Shown in pieces: positions 13,562-20,676 of a DNA stretch of 64,000 bases. The notes beneath the pieces were generated by a model. It was not told where the DNA came from. It searched no databases and saw only the letters and a program-made list of their open reading frames with translations. Where the stretch lies: the NCBI RefSeq assembly GCF_023923225.1, contig NZ_CP099489.1, positions 2,542,001 through 2,606,000 of the forward strand, written 5' to 3'. The translations under genes and the position numbers were made by a program. How positions within the stretch are numbered: the stretch's first letter is position 1; each line of letters starts with the position of its first letter. This DNA comes from Ornithinimicrobium faecis. Its GTDB lineage: Bacteria > Actinomycetota > Actinomycetes > Actinomycetales > Dermatophilaceae.

Positions 13562-13593
13562 CCTTCCCCGCCTCACAGGACGGTGGTTAAAGG
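13562..13593 (-). promoter_or_regulatory. PyrR-binding hairpin that sequesters the pyrR Shine-Dalgarno
   Basis: On the minus strand the pyrR leader contains GTCCTGTGAGGC (13570-13581), a near match to the PyrR binding-loop consensus ARUCCNGNGAGGYU, with the outer A and U replaced by C and G. It folds as CCUU-(UAA)-CC-(A)-CC-G(U)CC-loop-GGC-GGGG-AAGG. The 3' arm includes the AAGG of the pyrR SD (13560-13565). Mycobacterium smegmatis PyrR is known to repress translation through such a structure. The fold was drawn by eye. Confidence 0.82.
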
Positions 13594-13655
13594 ACGTCGT
13601 TGTATCTGGTGTGGTGCCCCGTACTCTACGCTCCCCGCCACCCCCACCTCCGACC

Positions 13656-13860
13656 GGGCGCGCGGTGTTGCGACCCTGACCCCCACCGAGCGCGCCGGCG
13701 ACTGACAATCCGGCCCACTGAGCGCGCCGGCGACTGACAATCCATCCGACCGAGCGCGCCGGCGACTGACAATCCATCCGACCGAGCGCGCGGGCGCCTG
13801 ACAATCCGGCCCACTGAGCGCGCGGGCGCCTGACAATCCGGCCCACTGAGCGCGCGAGGA
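13656..13860. repeat. Left array of 32-bp tandem repeats
   Basis: Six units start at exact 32-base steps (13656, 13688, 13720, 13752, 13784, 13816), with a partial seventh at 13848. The first is degenerate. Units read gagcgcg(c/cg)ggcg(a/c)ctgacaatcc followed by two variants of a short spacer. Read on the minus strand the core is caggcgcccgcgcgctcggt, which is nearly the core of the right array at 15066-15282. The array lies between the pyrR leader and the plus-strand gene at 13985. The rest of 13594-13984 shows no gene; part of it should hold the pyr promoter, for which I see only a weak TAGAGT candidate near 13622-13627. Confidence 0.93.
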
Positions 13861-13984
13861 CCCGGGTCGGGAACCGAGCCGTATGCCGAGTCGCTGGCTC
13901 TCCCAGCGCCTCACCCCATCACGGGGTCGACCAGGCTGTGGACAACTTCAGCGCGCAGTGGTGTCTTTCCCGCACCCTGTGCAG

Positions 13985-15025
13985 ATGCGACTCCCCCACG
14001 AACTGCGGTCATTAGGCCCCATCTTCACAAGGTCGAGCGCTCTGGAGGCCGGCTCCTCGGCATACGTCTTGGAGCGCACCACCGCTGACGGCGCACTGGT
14101 CCGCTTCGGGCGTGGCCTCTATCGGGTCCCGGTCGAGCTGGAGGATGGCCAGCCCTGGGAGGTTGCACGTGCCGAACACCTGCGGCGGTGTCGGGAGGCT
14201 CAGGCAGTCCACCCAGGACATGTCATCAGCCACCAGAGCGCCGCGGTCGTCCACGGCATGCAACTGCGGCTGCACCCAGCGATGAGCGTGCACCTCACGT
14301 CGGTGGACCGTGCTCCGTGCTCCCGTCGCGAGCCCGGGCTCGTCATGCACCACGCCGACTCGGTCTCAAACGATGTCGCGGTCGTGGACGGCATCCGCAC
14401 CACGACGCCGGCTCGCACCATTGCCGATGTGCTGAGGACCTCGCGCCCGCCCAACTCCGTGGCACTGTTCGACGCTGCTGTGCGCGATGGGCTGGTCACC
14501 GCTCAGGCCGTTCGGCGCGTGCTGGACACCCAGGTGCGTTGGCGTGGTCGACCTCGAGCACGCCAGGCCATGCAGCTGCACGATCCGAGGCGGGAGTCCT
14601 GGCTGGAGTCGTTCTCGTTCGTCGCCCTCCACGAACTCGGTGTCCCCCTGCCGGAGCCCCAGGTGCAGGTGCTCGACGAGGGATTTCACTTTGTCGGGCG
14701 AGTCGACGGGCTGCTGGGCAGCGTGTTCCTCGAAGCCGATGGCGAGTCCAAGTACTACCTGCTGACCGAGGAGCTGGGACTCACCCCGGCAGAGTCAGTG
14801 GCCCGGGTCCTCGAGAAGCAGTCCGATCGTCATGAGCGACTCGTTGGGCTGGGTCTGCAGGGCGTTCGCTGGACAACCCGGGAGATCCAACGAGAGCCCG
14901 GGCTGGTTGCTCGACGAATATGGGCTGCCGTCAACACCGCCAATCCCGCTGACTTCAACGGCTGGCTGCGCATCGGTGACCGCATCACTCGACCCCAGCC
15001 CCTCCCGCACCGCGCTGCAGGTTGA
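13985..15025 (+). CDS. AbiEi-type antitoxin-domain protein with C-terminal nuclease-like (DUF559/Vsr-fold) region
   Basis: The 346-residue protein starts with a winged-helix AbiEi-like segment (IFTRSSALEAG...VRFGRGLYRV). The family motifs HVISHQSAAVVHGM and TTPARTIADVL follow. The C-terminal third has GRVDGLLGSVFLEADGESKY, a D...ExD...K pattern like the DUF559/Vsr PD-(D/E)xK fold. ATG 13985 is used because the conserved part begins there; an earlier ATG at 13883 reaches into the repeat-rich leader. No AbiEii toxin is adjacent. The gene sits on the opposite strand to the nusB-pyr backbone and is bracketed by inverted 32-bp repeat arrays. Its target and role are unknown. Confidence 0.8.
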   Translation: MRLPHELRSLGPIFTRSSALEAGSSAYVLERTTADGALVRFGRGLYRVPVELEDGQPWEVARAEHLRRCREAQAVHPGHVISHQSAAVVHGMQLRLHPAMSVHLTSVDRAPCSRREPGLVMHHADSVSNDVAVVDGIRTTTPARTIADVLRTSRPPNSVALFDAAVRDGLVTAQAVRRVLDTQVRWRGRPRARQAMQLHDPRRESWLESFSFVALHELGVPLPEPQVQVLDEGFHFVGRVDGLLGSVFLEADGESKYYLLTEELGLTPAESVARVLEKQSDRHERLVGLGLQGVRWTTREIQREPGLVARRIWAAVNTANPADFNGWLRIGDRITRPQPLPHRAAG

Positions 15026-15065
15026 GTGGCGCAGATCCGCTCACAGGCGGCGCGGCAAACGGCTC

Positions 15066-15282
15066 ATCGGGCGCCCACGCGCTCGGTCGATCCAGAAACC
15101 AGGCGCCCACGCGCTCGGTCGACCCTGAGACCAGGCGCCCACGCGCTCGGTCGACCCTGAGACCAGGCGCCCACGCGCTCGGTCGACCCAGAAACCAGGC
15201 GCCCACGCGCTCGGTCGACCCTGAGACCAGGCGCCCACGCGCTCGGTCGACCCAGAGACCAGGCGCCCACGCGCTCGGTCGA
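15066..15282. repeat. Right array of 32-bp tandem repeats (inverted relative to the left array)
   Basis: Seven copies of gcgcccacgcgctcggtcga begin at 15071, 15103, 15135, 15167, 15199, 15231 and 15263, exactly 32 bases apart. The full core is caggcgcccacgcgctcggt. The roughly 12-base spacers alternate between ccctgagac and ccagaaac forms. The array ends directly at the nusB stop codon (15283), so it is also the nusB 3' untranslated region. Confidence 0.95.
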
Positions 15283-15696
15283 TTAGGCGAGGGTGGCCTT
15301 GACGTCGGAGACGCGGGCCAGCAGGCCGTTGACGAACTTCGGGGACTCGTCGGTGGACATGCCCGTGACGAGCTCGACGGCCTCAGAGATCGCGACCGGG
15401 TCGGGCACCTCGTCGTTCCAGACGATCTCCCAGGTTGCGACGCGCAGGGCAGCGCGATCGACCGAGGGCATGCGCTCCAACTGCCAGCCCTGGCTGTAGG
15501 TCTCCAGGACCTCGTTGATCTCGCCCCAGTGGGCCAGGACGCCCTCCACGAGGGTCACGGTGTATTCCGGGAGCGGGTGCTGGGTCGTCGGCGCGGCGAC
15601 CCGCTCGGCCAGCAACTGACCGATGTTGAGCTCGCGGGCCTCCGCCTCGAACAGGATCTCCAGCGCCCGTTTGCGCGCCTTGGTGCGTGCTGCCAC
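15283..15696 (-). CDS. nusB: Transcription antitermination factor NusB
   Basis: NusB binds boxA RNA with NusE (S10) and supports antitermination in rRNA operons. The 137-residue protein opens AARTKARKRALEILFEAE and has VDRAALRVATWEI and DESPKFVNGLLARV, all typical. The GTG start lies six bases after the efp stop, without an obvious SD, so coupling to efp is likely. Its stop codon abuts the right 32-bp repeat array. Confidence 0.96.
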   Translation of the reverse strand: MAARTKARKRALEILFEAEARELNIGQLLAERVAAPTTQHPLPEYTVTLVEGVLAHWGEINEVLETYSQGWQLERMPSVDRAALRVATWEIVWNDEVPDPVAISEAVELVTGMSTDESPKFVNGLLARVSDVKATLA

Positions 15697-15702
15697 CGAG
15701 GG

Positions 15703-16266
15703 TCAGTCGTTCACACGGCCGAGGTAGGACCCGTCGCGGGTGTCCACCTTGACCTTCGTGCCGGACTCCAGGAACAGCGGCACCTGGATCTCGGCGCCAG
15801 TCTCGAGGGTCGCCGGCTTGGTGCCACCGGTGGAGCGGTCGCCCTGCAGGCCCGGGTCGGTGTGGGTGATCTCCAGGACGACGCTCGGCGGGAGCTCGAC
15901 ATACAGGACGGCGCCCTCGTGCTGGGCGATCATCGCCTGACCGTTCTCCAGCAGGTAGTCCTTGGCCGAGCCCATGATCTCCGCAGACACCGGGATCTGC
16001 TCGTAGGACTTGCTGTCCATGAAGATGAAGTCGGTGCCGTCGTTGTAGAGGTACTCGAAGTCGCTGCGGTCAACCGTGGCGGTCTCGACCTTGGTGCCGG
16101 CGTTGAACGTCTTGTCGATGATCTTGCCCGACGTGACGTTCTTGAGCTTGGTCCGCACGAAGGCCGGTCCCTTGCCGGGCTTGACGTGCTGGAACTCCAG
16201 CACCTGCCACAGCCCCTGGTCCATCGACAGGACCATGCCGTTCTTGAGGTCGTTCGTGGTTGCCAC
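15703..16266 (-). CDS. efp: Elongation factor P
   Basis: EF-P relieves ribosome stalling at polyproline stretches by entering the E site. GTG 16266 gives 187 residues, the standard length; an upstream in-frame start would add 20 unconserved residues. The modified-loop region reads [17 protein letters not shown], and the C-terminal OB domain ends GSYLGRVND. Several proteins in this window are Pro-rich, for example the repeat protein at 19896, and could depend on it. Confidence 0.97.
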   Translation of the reverse strand: MATTNDLKNGMVLSMDQGLWQVLEFQHVKPGKGPAFVRTKLKNVTSGKIIDKTFNAGTKVETATVDRSDFEYLYNDGTDFIFMDSKSYEQIPVSAEIMGSAKDYLLENGQAMIAQHEGAVLYVELPPSVVLEITHTDPGLQGDRSTGGTKPATLETGAEIQVPLFLESGTKVKVDTRDGSYLGRVND

Positions 16267-16378
16267 AGGCGTCTCTTTCGTATGTCGTGTGCCGCCCCGG
16301 CGCACAGGTTCACCCAGGTGGGGCACCAGTGGGGGGCTTGGGATCGTCGGTCAGTTTAACGGCTGGTCCCCTGCAGTG

Positions 16379-16837
16379 CTAATGACCGGCGAGGGCACGG
16401 AGGGCGAGCAGGTAGGAGGCGGCCCCGAAGCCGGCGATCGTGCCGGTCGCCGAACGCGCGACGACCGAGGTGTGCCGGAAGGTCTCGCGGGAGGCGGGGT
16501 TCGACAGGTGCACCTCGATGAGCCGGGACCCCATCCCGGCCAGGTGCGCGCACGCGTCTCCCACGGCATACGAGTAGTGGGTGAACGCCGCAGGGTTCAG
16601 GATGACGTCCCAGCCAGCCACCGCCGCCTCGTGCAGCCACCCGACCAGCTCACCCTCGTCATCGGTCTGCCGGCAGGTGGCCTGCAGCCCCAGCTCCTCA
16701 GCCTGCTCGACCACCTGCCGCTGGATGTCGTCGAGGGTCAGCGTGCCGTAGATCTCTGGCTCGCGGCTGCCCAGGGCCGCGAGGTTGGGGCCGCTGAGGA
16801 CCAGGACGTGGCGTGTTGGACTGACTGGTTGGGACAC
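16379..16837 (-). CDS. aroQ: Type II 3-dehydroquinate dehydratase
   Basis: AroQ dehydrates 3-dehydroquinate to 3-dehydroshikimate. The 152-residue protein has LSGPNLAALGSREPEIYG (with the catalytic-loop Arg and Tyr), NPAAFTHYSYAVGDA (His base) and IEVHLSNPASRETFRHTS. GTG 16837 begins just before the conserved region. The start is only 30 bases from the divergent start of the FMN protein, so the two promoters must overlap or lie inside the coding sequences. It precedes efp in the aro-efp-nusB order. Confidence 0.95.
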   Translation of the reverse strand: MSQPVSPTRHVLVLSGPNLAALGSREPEIYGTLTLDDIQRQVVEQAEELGLQATCRQTDDEGELVGWLHEAAVAGWDVILNPAAFTHYSYAVGDACAHLAGMGSRLIEVHLSNPASRETFRHTSVVARSATGTIAGFGAASYLLALRALAGH

Positions 16838-16867
16838 GAAGACATCGTATGCGGCAGAGTGTCGGGC

Positions 16868-18433
16868 ATGAGTTGGAGCAAGACCCTCGGAATCGGAGCG
16901 GCCGGGCTGGCTGCCGTCGCCACCCACGATCTGCTGCAGCGCCGACACGCCATCCTGCGGACCTTCCCGGTCGTCGGCCACGCGCGCTATCTCCTGGAGA
17001 AGGTGGGTCCGGAGCTGCGGCAGTACATCGTCACCGACAACGACGAGGAACGGCCGTTCAACCGGGACCAACGCCGGTTCATCTATGCCAGCTCCAAGCT
17101 GGAGAACCCCTATTTTGGCTTCGGCACCGACAACAACGTCGAGCGTGACGAGGGCTATGCGGTGCTCAAGCACCGCACGTTCGCCCCGGTCTCCCCCAGC
17201 ACGTTGGTCCACTCCGGCGAGCATGACGTGCTGCCGTGCGCGAAGGTGATGGGTGCCGCGCGCGGTCGCCGCCTGGCCTTCCGGCCGCAGTCGGTGATCA
17301 ATGTGTCCGCCATGAGCTACGGCTCCCTGTCCGCACCTGCCGTCGCATCCCTCAACCGGGGGTGCGCCGAGGCCGGCGTGCTGCACAACACCGGTGAGGG
17401 CGGCATCTCGGAGCACCATCGCCAGGGCGGCGACCTGATCTTCCAGATCGGCACGGCCTATTTCGGCTGCCGGGACGAGGACGGGGCCTTCAGCCTGGAC
17501 AAGCTCAAGGCGCTGGTGGCCTCGGCTCCGGTGCGCGCGATCGAGGTCAAGCTCAGTCAGGGCGCGAAGCCGGGGCTGGGCGGCATGCTCCCGCAGGCCA
17601 AGATCACCGACGAGATCGCGCAGATCCGGGGCATCCGCAAGGACCGCGACTGTGCCAGTCCCTCCCGCCACGCCGAGTTCGACTCGGTCGACACGATGCT
17701 CGACTGGATCGAGCTGATCGCGGACGAGACCGGCCTGCCGGTCGGCATCAAGTCGGCGGTGGGTGACCTGCAGTTCTGGGAGCACCTGGCCGAGCAGATG
17801 GCCACGACCGACCGTGGCGTGGACTTCATCACCATCGACGGTGGCGAGGGCGGCACCGGCGCCGCCCCGCTGTCCTTCGCCGACTCGGTCGCGCTGCCCT
17901 TCCGCCTCGGCTTCCCACGGGTCTACCGGCTCTTCGCTGAGCGCGGTCTGGCCGACCAGATCGTCTTCATCGGCGCAGGCAAACTGGGGCTGCCGGACAA
18001 CGCCGCGGTCGCCTTCGCCCTCGGCGCGGACATGGTCAACGTCGCACGCGAGGCGATGATCTCGATCGGCTGCATCCAGGCCCAGCGCTGTCACGACGAC
18101 CACTGCCCCACCGGCGTCGCCACGCAGAACGCCTGGCTGACCCGCGGCATCGACGTGCCGCTCAAGGCGAGCCGCGCTGCGAACTATCTGCGGGCCTGGC
18201 GCCGGGAGATGCTCAAGCTCGCCGAGGCCTGCGGCGTCGTGCACCCGGCCCTGCTCGACGCCGATGACATCGAGATCCTGCTCGGGACCCGCAGCGCGAC
18301 GCCGCTGCGCGAGGTCGTCGGCTATGAGCCGGGTTGGGCGCTGCCCAATCAGGAGCAGTGCGCCGCCCTGCAGACCCTGATGGCAACCGCCTCACGCGGT
18401 GGCAGCGCGCAGCGGTCGGCGACCTCCCGATGA
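16868..18433 (+). CDS. FMN-binding glutamate synthase family protein (GltS central/FMN domain)
   Basis: The 521-residue protein matches the FMN-binding half of glutamate synthase. It has SVINVSAMSYGSLSAPAV, HNTGEGGISEHHRQGGD, VKLSQGAKPGLGGMLP, FITIDGGEGGTGAAP and the Cys-rich CIQAQRCHDDHCPTGVATQ (Fe-S ligands in true GltS). There is no glutaminase or GltD partner nearby, so the substrate is unknown. A hydrophobic N-terminus (GIGAAGLAAVATH) is seen. The start is ATG 16868. The gene begins a three-gene plus-strand block that separates aroQ from aroB. Confidence 0.88.
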   Translation: MSWSKTLGIGAAGLAAVATHDLLQRRHAILRTFPVVGHARYLLEKVGPELRQYIVTDNDEERPFNRDQRRFIYASSKLENPYFGFGTDNNVERDEGYAVLKHRTFAPVSPSTLVHSGEHDVLPCAKVMGAARGRRLAFRPQSVINVSAMSYGSLSAPAVASLNRGCAEAGVLHNTGEGGISEHHRQGGDLIFQIGTAYFGCRDEDGAFSLDKLKALVASAPVRAIEVKLSQGAKPGLGGMLPQAKITDEIAQIRGIRKDRDCASPSRHAEFDSVDTMLDWIELIADETGLPVGIKSAVGDLQFWEHLAEQMATTDRGVDFITIDGGEGGTGAAPLSFADSVALPFRLGFPRVYRLFAERGLADQIVFIGAGKLGLPDNAAVAFALGADMVNVAREAMISIGCIQAQRCHDDHCPTGVATQNAWLTRGIDVPLKASRAANYLRAWRREMLKLAEACGVVHPALLDADDIEILLGTRSATPLREVVGYEPGWALPNQEQCAALQTLMATASRGGSAQRSATSR

Positions 18434-18482
18434 CTGGACCAGTCAGGCTCCCGATGACCAGGCGACGCCAGGCCCTCGTGCG

Positions 18483-19706
18483 ATGAACCGGCCCATCCCG
18501 CTCACCGACCGGCAGTGGACCGCCTCCCTGACCGACGAGTCCCTCCCGGTGCTTCCGGAGCTGCTCACCGACCAGGTGCCCGGCCCACTGGCCGCTGTGG
18601 CAGCCGCCGCGGGCGGCAGTGTCACTGCCGTGGTGGTGAGCCAGGTGACCTGGTGGCCCGGGCGGAGTGCCACGGTCTCCTGGGACAGCATCATCGAGGG
18701 TGGTTCACTGGCCGGTCGAGCAACCTTCGTCGGCACGACGCTGAAGGCACCACCCGAGGCCGTCACGGTCGGCGACGGCGAGGAGAGCGTCGCGGTCTGG
18801 CGCGTGCCGCACGACCCGTTCCTGCCGGCGCTGGCCCACGTGCTGCAGCCCGAGGTCGCTGCCTCCGTCGTGGCGGGTCTGGGTGGGCAGATCACCGAGC
18901 CGCACACCCGGCTGCGGGCCTACCGGCCCAGTCGCCGAGCAGTCATCGAGGTCACCGGGCAGGGCCACAAGGTCTATCTGAAACTGGTGAAACCACGCCG
19001 GCTCGCTGCCCTGCACCAGCGGCACCTCGACCTCGAGGGTGTTCTGCCGGTGCCCGAGCCGCTGGGGATCAACCGCGACCTGGGGTTGCTGGCGATGCGC
19101 AGCATGACGGGATCGACGTTGCGCGACGTCCTCGAGGACCCGAACGGCCGGCTGCCGCGTCCTGAGGTCATTGCCGGGCTGCCGGGCACGCTGCCGAGGT
19201 TGGCCAGGACCGCTGACGTGCACTCCTCGATCGAGGCCCTGCCGCGGGTGGCCGAGCTGTTGCGGCGCCTGCTCCCGATGGAGGCCGACCGGATCGACCG
19301 GCTCGAGGAGGCGATTGGCACCGACGACGTCACGGACCGGGTGCCCGCCCACGGCGACTACCACGAGGCGCAGCTGCTCGTCGAGGATGGACGGGTCAGC
19401 GGCATCCTCGACGTGGACACCCTTGGCGTCGCACGTCCCGGCGACGATCCCGGCACGATGCTCGGACACCTGGCCGTCTGGCACACGATGTCCGCACAGC
19501 CGGATCGGATCGCGGCGTATGCCACCGACCTCCAGCAGCGGTGGGAGTCCACCCTGGACCCGCGGGACCTCCGGCTGCGTGCCGCCGCACGCATCCTGGG
19601 ACTGGCTGCCGGCCCGTTCCGCGTGCAACAGGAGGGCTGGCCCGTGGAGACCTCCCGGCGATTGGCCCTGGCTGAGCAGTGGGTGCAGTCCGCCGAGTCA
19701 GCCTGA
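18483..19706 (+). CDS. APH-like phosphotransferase family protein
   Basis: The 407-residue protein has a kinase-like C-terminal half. VPAHGDYHEAQLLVEDGR is the Brenner motif with the catalytic Asp, although the usual Asn is Gln. GILDVDTLGVARPGDD is the metal-binding DxD region, and VYLKLVKP is the putative ATP-Lys strand. The N-terminal 150 residues are unassigned. The family includes small-molecule and sugar kinases, and no substrate can be named. ATG 18483 follows the FMN protein by 49 bases, so they may be co-transcribed. Confidence 0.72.
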   Translation: MNRPIPLTDRQWTASLTDESLPVLPELLTDQVPGPLAAVAAAAGGSVTAVVVSQVTWWPGRSATVSWDSIIEGGSLAGRATFVGTTLKAPPEAVTVGDGEESVAVWRVPHDPFLPALAHVLQPEVAASVVAGLGGQITEPHTRLRAYRPSRRAVIEVTGQGHKVYLKLVKPRRLAALHQRHLDLEGVLPVPEPLGINRDLGLLAMRSMTGSTLRDVLEDPNGRLPRPEVIAGLPGTLPRLARTADVHSSIEALPRVAELLRRLLPMEADRIDRLEEAIGTDDVTDRVPAHGDYHEAQLLVEDGRVSGILDVDTLGVARPGDDPGTMLGHLAVWHTMSAQPDRIAAYATDLQQRWESTLDPRDLRLRAAARILGLAAGPFRVQQEGWPVETSRRLALAEQWVQSAESA

Positions 19707-19710
19707 CTGG

Positions 19711-19758
19711 GGTCTGTGTCGCCGCACCCGCGCGGGTCTGTGTCGCCCTGCCGGCGCG
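19711..19758. repeat. Two tandem 24-bp repeats after the phosphotransferase gene
   Basis: The unit ggtctgtgtcgcc plus 11 variable GC-rich bases occurs twice in a row, starting five bases after the stop codon. It resembles the other short tandem duplications in this window. The rest of the gap to 19896 should hold the promoter of the repeat protein; I see no consensus -35/-10 pair. Confidence 0.75.
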
Positions 19759-19895
19759 GGACCGCGAACAGCGACTGCCCTCCCACTTCGGATCGTGAGA
19801 GTTTCCTCACCGTCGTCCAACAATCTGCTCATCTCGACTCTCGATGATGGATGTATCAACAACCCAGTGCATCGGTTCTCGAAAGGACGATCATC

Positions 19896-20666
19896 ATGAG
19901 CTCCAACACCCCCAAGTCCCGCGCGTGGACCGTTGTCGTTGCTGCCACCGCCGTCACCGCGATCGGCGGAGCCAGTGTCGCCGCGGCCTGGACCACGCAG
20001 GCGGCCAGCCCCGAGACGACGGCTGTCACCAGCGCGGTGACCCTGAGTGAGCAGCGGAGCCTCACCGCGGACGACACCACCGCCAGCGCCGCCACCTGGG
20101 AGCGTCTGGGCAGCCAGGCCGGTGAGTGGAACGCAGCCAGCGTGTCCACCGCAGGCAGTGTGTTCGCCAAGGTGGGTGACATCAGCGCCGCCGAGGACGT
20201 CCAGTCCGCGAGCGTCCAGTCCGTCCAGTCGGTGGCCTCGGCGGTCAGTGCCCAGTCGGCCGTGAGCGCTCAGTCGGCACAGTCGCCGATCAGTGCCCAG
20301 TCCGCACAGTCGCCGATCAGTGCCCAGTCCGCGCAGTCGCCGATCAGTGCCCAGTCCGCGCAGTCGCCGGTCAGCGCCCAGTCCGCACAGTCGCCCATCA
20401 GCGCCCAGTCAGCTCAGTCGCCCATCAGCGCCCAGTCGGCACAGTCACCGATCAGTGCCCAGTCCCCGGCATCGCCGGACTCCCCCGCGTCCCCCGACTC
20501 GCCTGACTCCCCCGCGTCCCCCGACTCGCCTGACTCCCCCGCGTCCCCGGCATCGCCGGACTCCCCCGCGTCCCCCGACTCGCCGGACTCCCCCGCGTCC
20601 CCCGACTCGCCGGACTCGCCGGCGTCCCCCGACTCGGTCGACTCCCCGGACAGCGACGACGCCTGA
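19896..20666 (+). CDS. Secreted low-complexity Ser/Ala/Gln/Pro/Asp repeat protein
   Basis: I recognise no family. The 256-residue product has a Sec-like N-terminus: KSR, a hydrophobic run VVVAATAVTAIGGASVAAA, and a likely AXA cleavage near TTQAAS. About 70 ordinary residues follow. Then come roughly seven copies of the 9-residue unit SAQSAQSP(I/V) (27-bp DNA repeat, about 20262-20463) and a C-terminal tract of S-P-D and S-P-A units to DSVDSPDSDDA. There is no LPxTG, no C-terminal membrane helix and no Cys. ATG 19896 has AAAGGA upstream. It may be an acidic disordered wall or matrix protein. Confidence 0.8.
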   Translation: MSSNTPKSRAWTVVVAATAVTAIGGASVAAAWTTQAASPETTAVTSAVTLSEQRSLTADDTTASAATWERLGSQAGEWNAASVSTAGSVFAKVGDISAAEDVQSASVQSVQSVASAVSAQSAVSAQSAQSPISAQSAQSPISAQSAQSPISAQSAQSPVSAQSAQSPISAQSAQSPISAQSAQSPISAQSPASPDSPASPDSPDSPASPDSPDSPASPASPDSPASPDSPDSPASPDSPDSPASPDSVDSPDSDDA

Positions 20667-20676
20667 CCGGCAGGCC

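Noticed and set aside
13656..15282. CRISPR array
   Set aside because: The 32-bp periodic units have only about 12 non-core bases, which are themselves shared between units. There are no unique 25-40-bp spacers and no cas genes, so it is a tandem repeat and not a CRISPR.
20464..20666. Wall-sorting signal at the end of the repeat protein
   Set aside because: There is no LPxTG, no hydrophobic helix and no basic tail; the protein simply ends in an acidic Ser-Pro-Asp tract.
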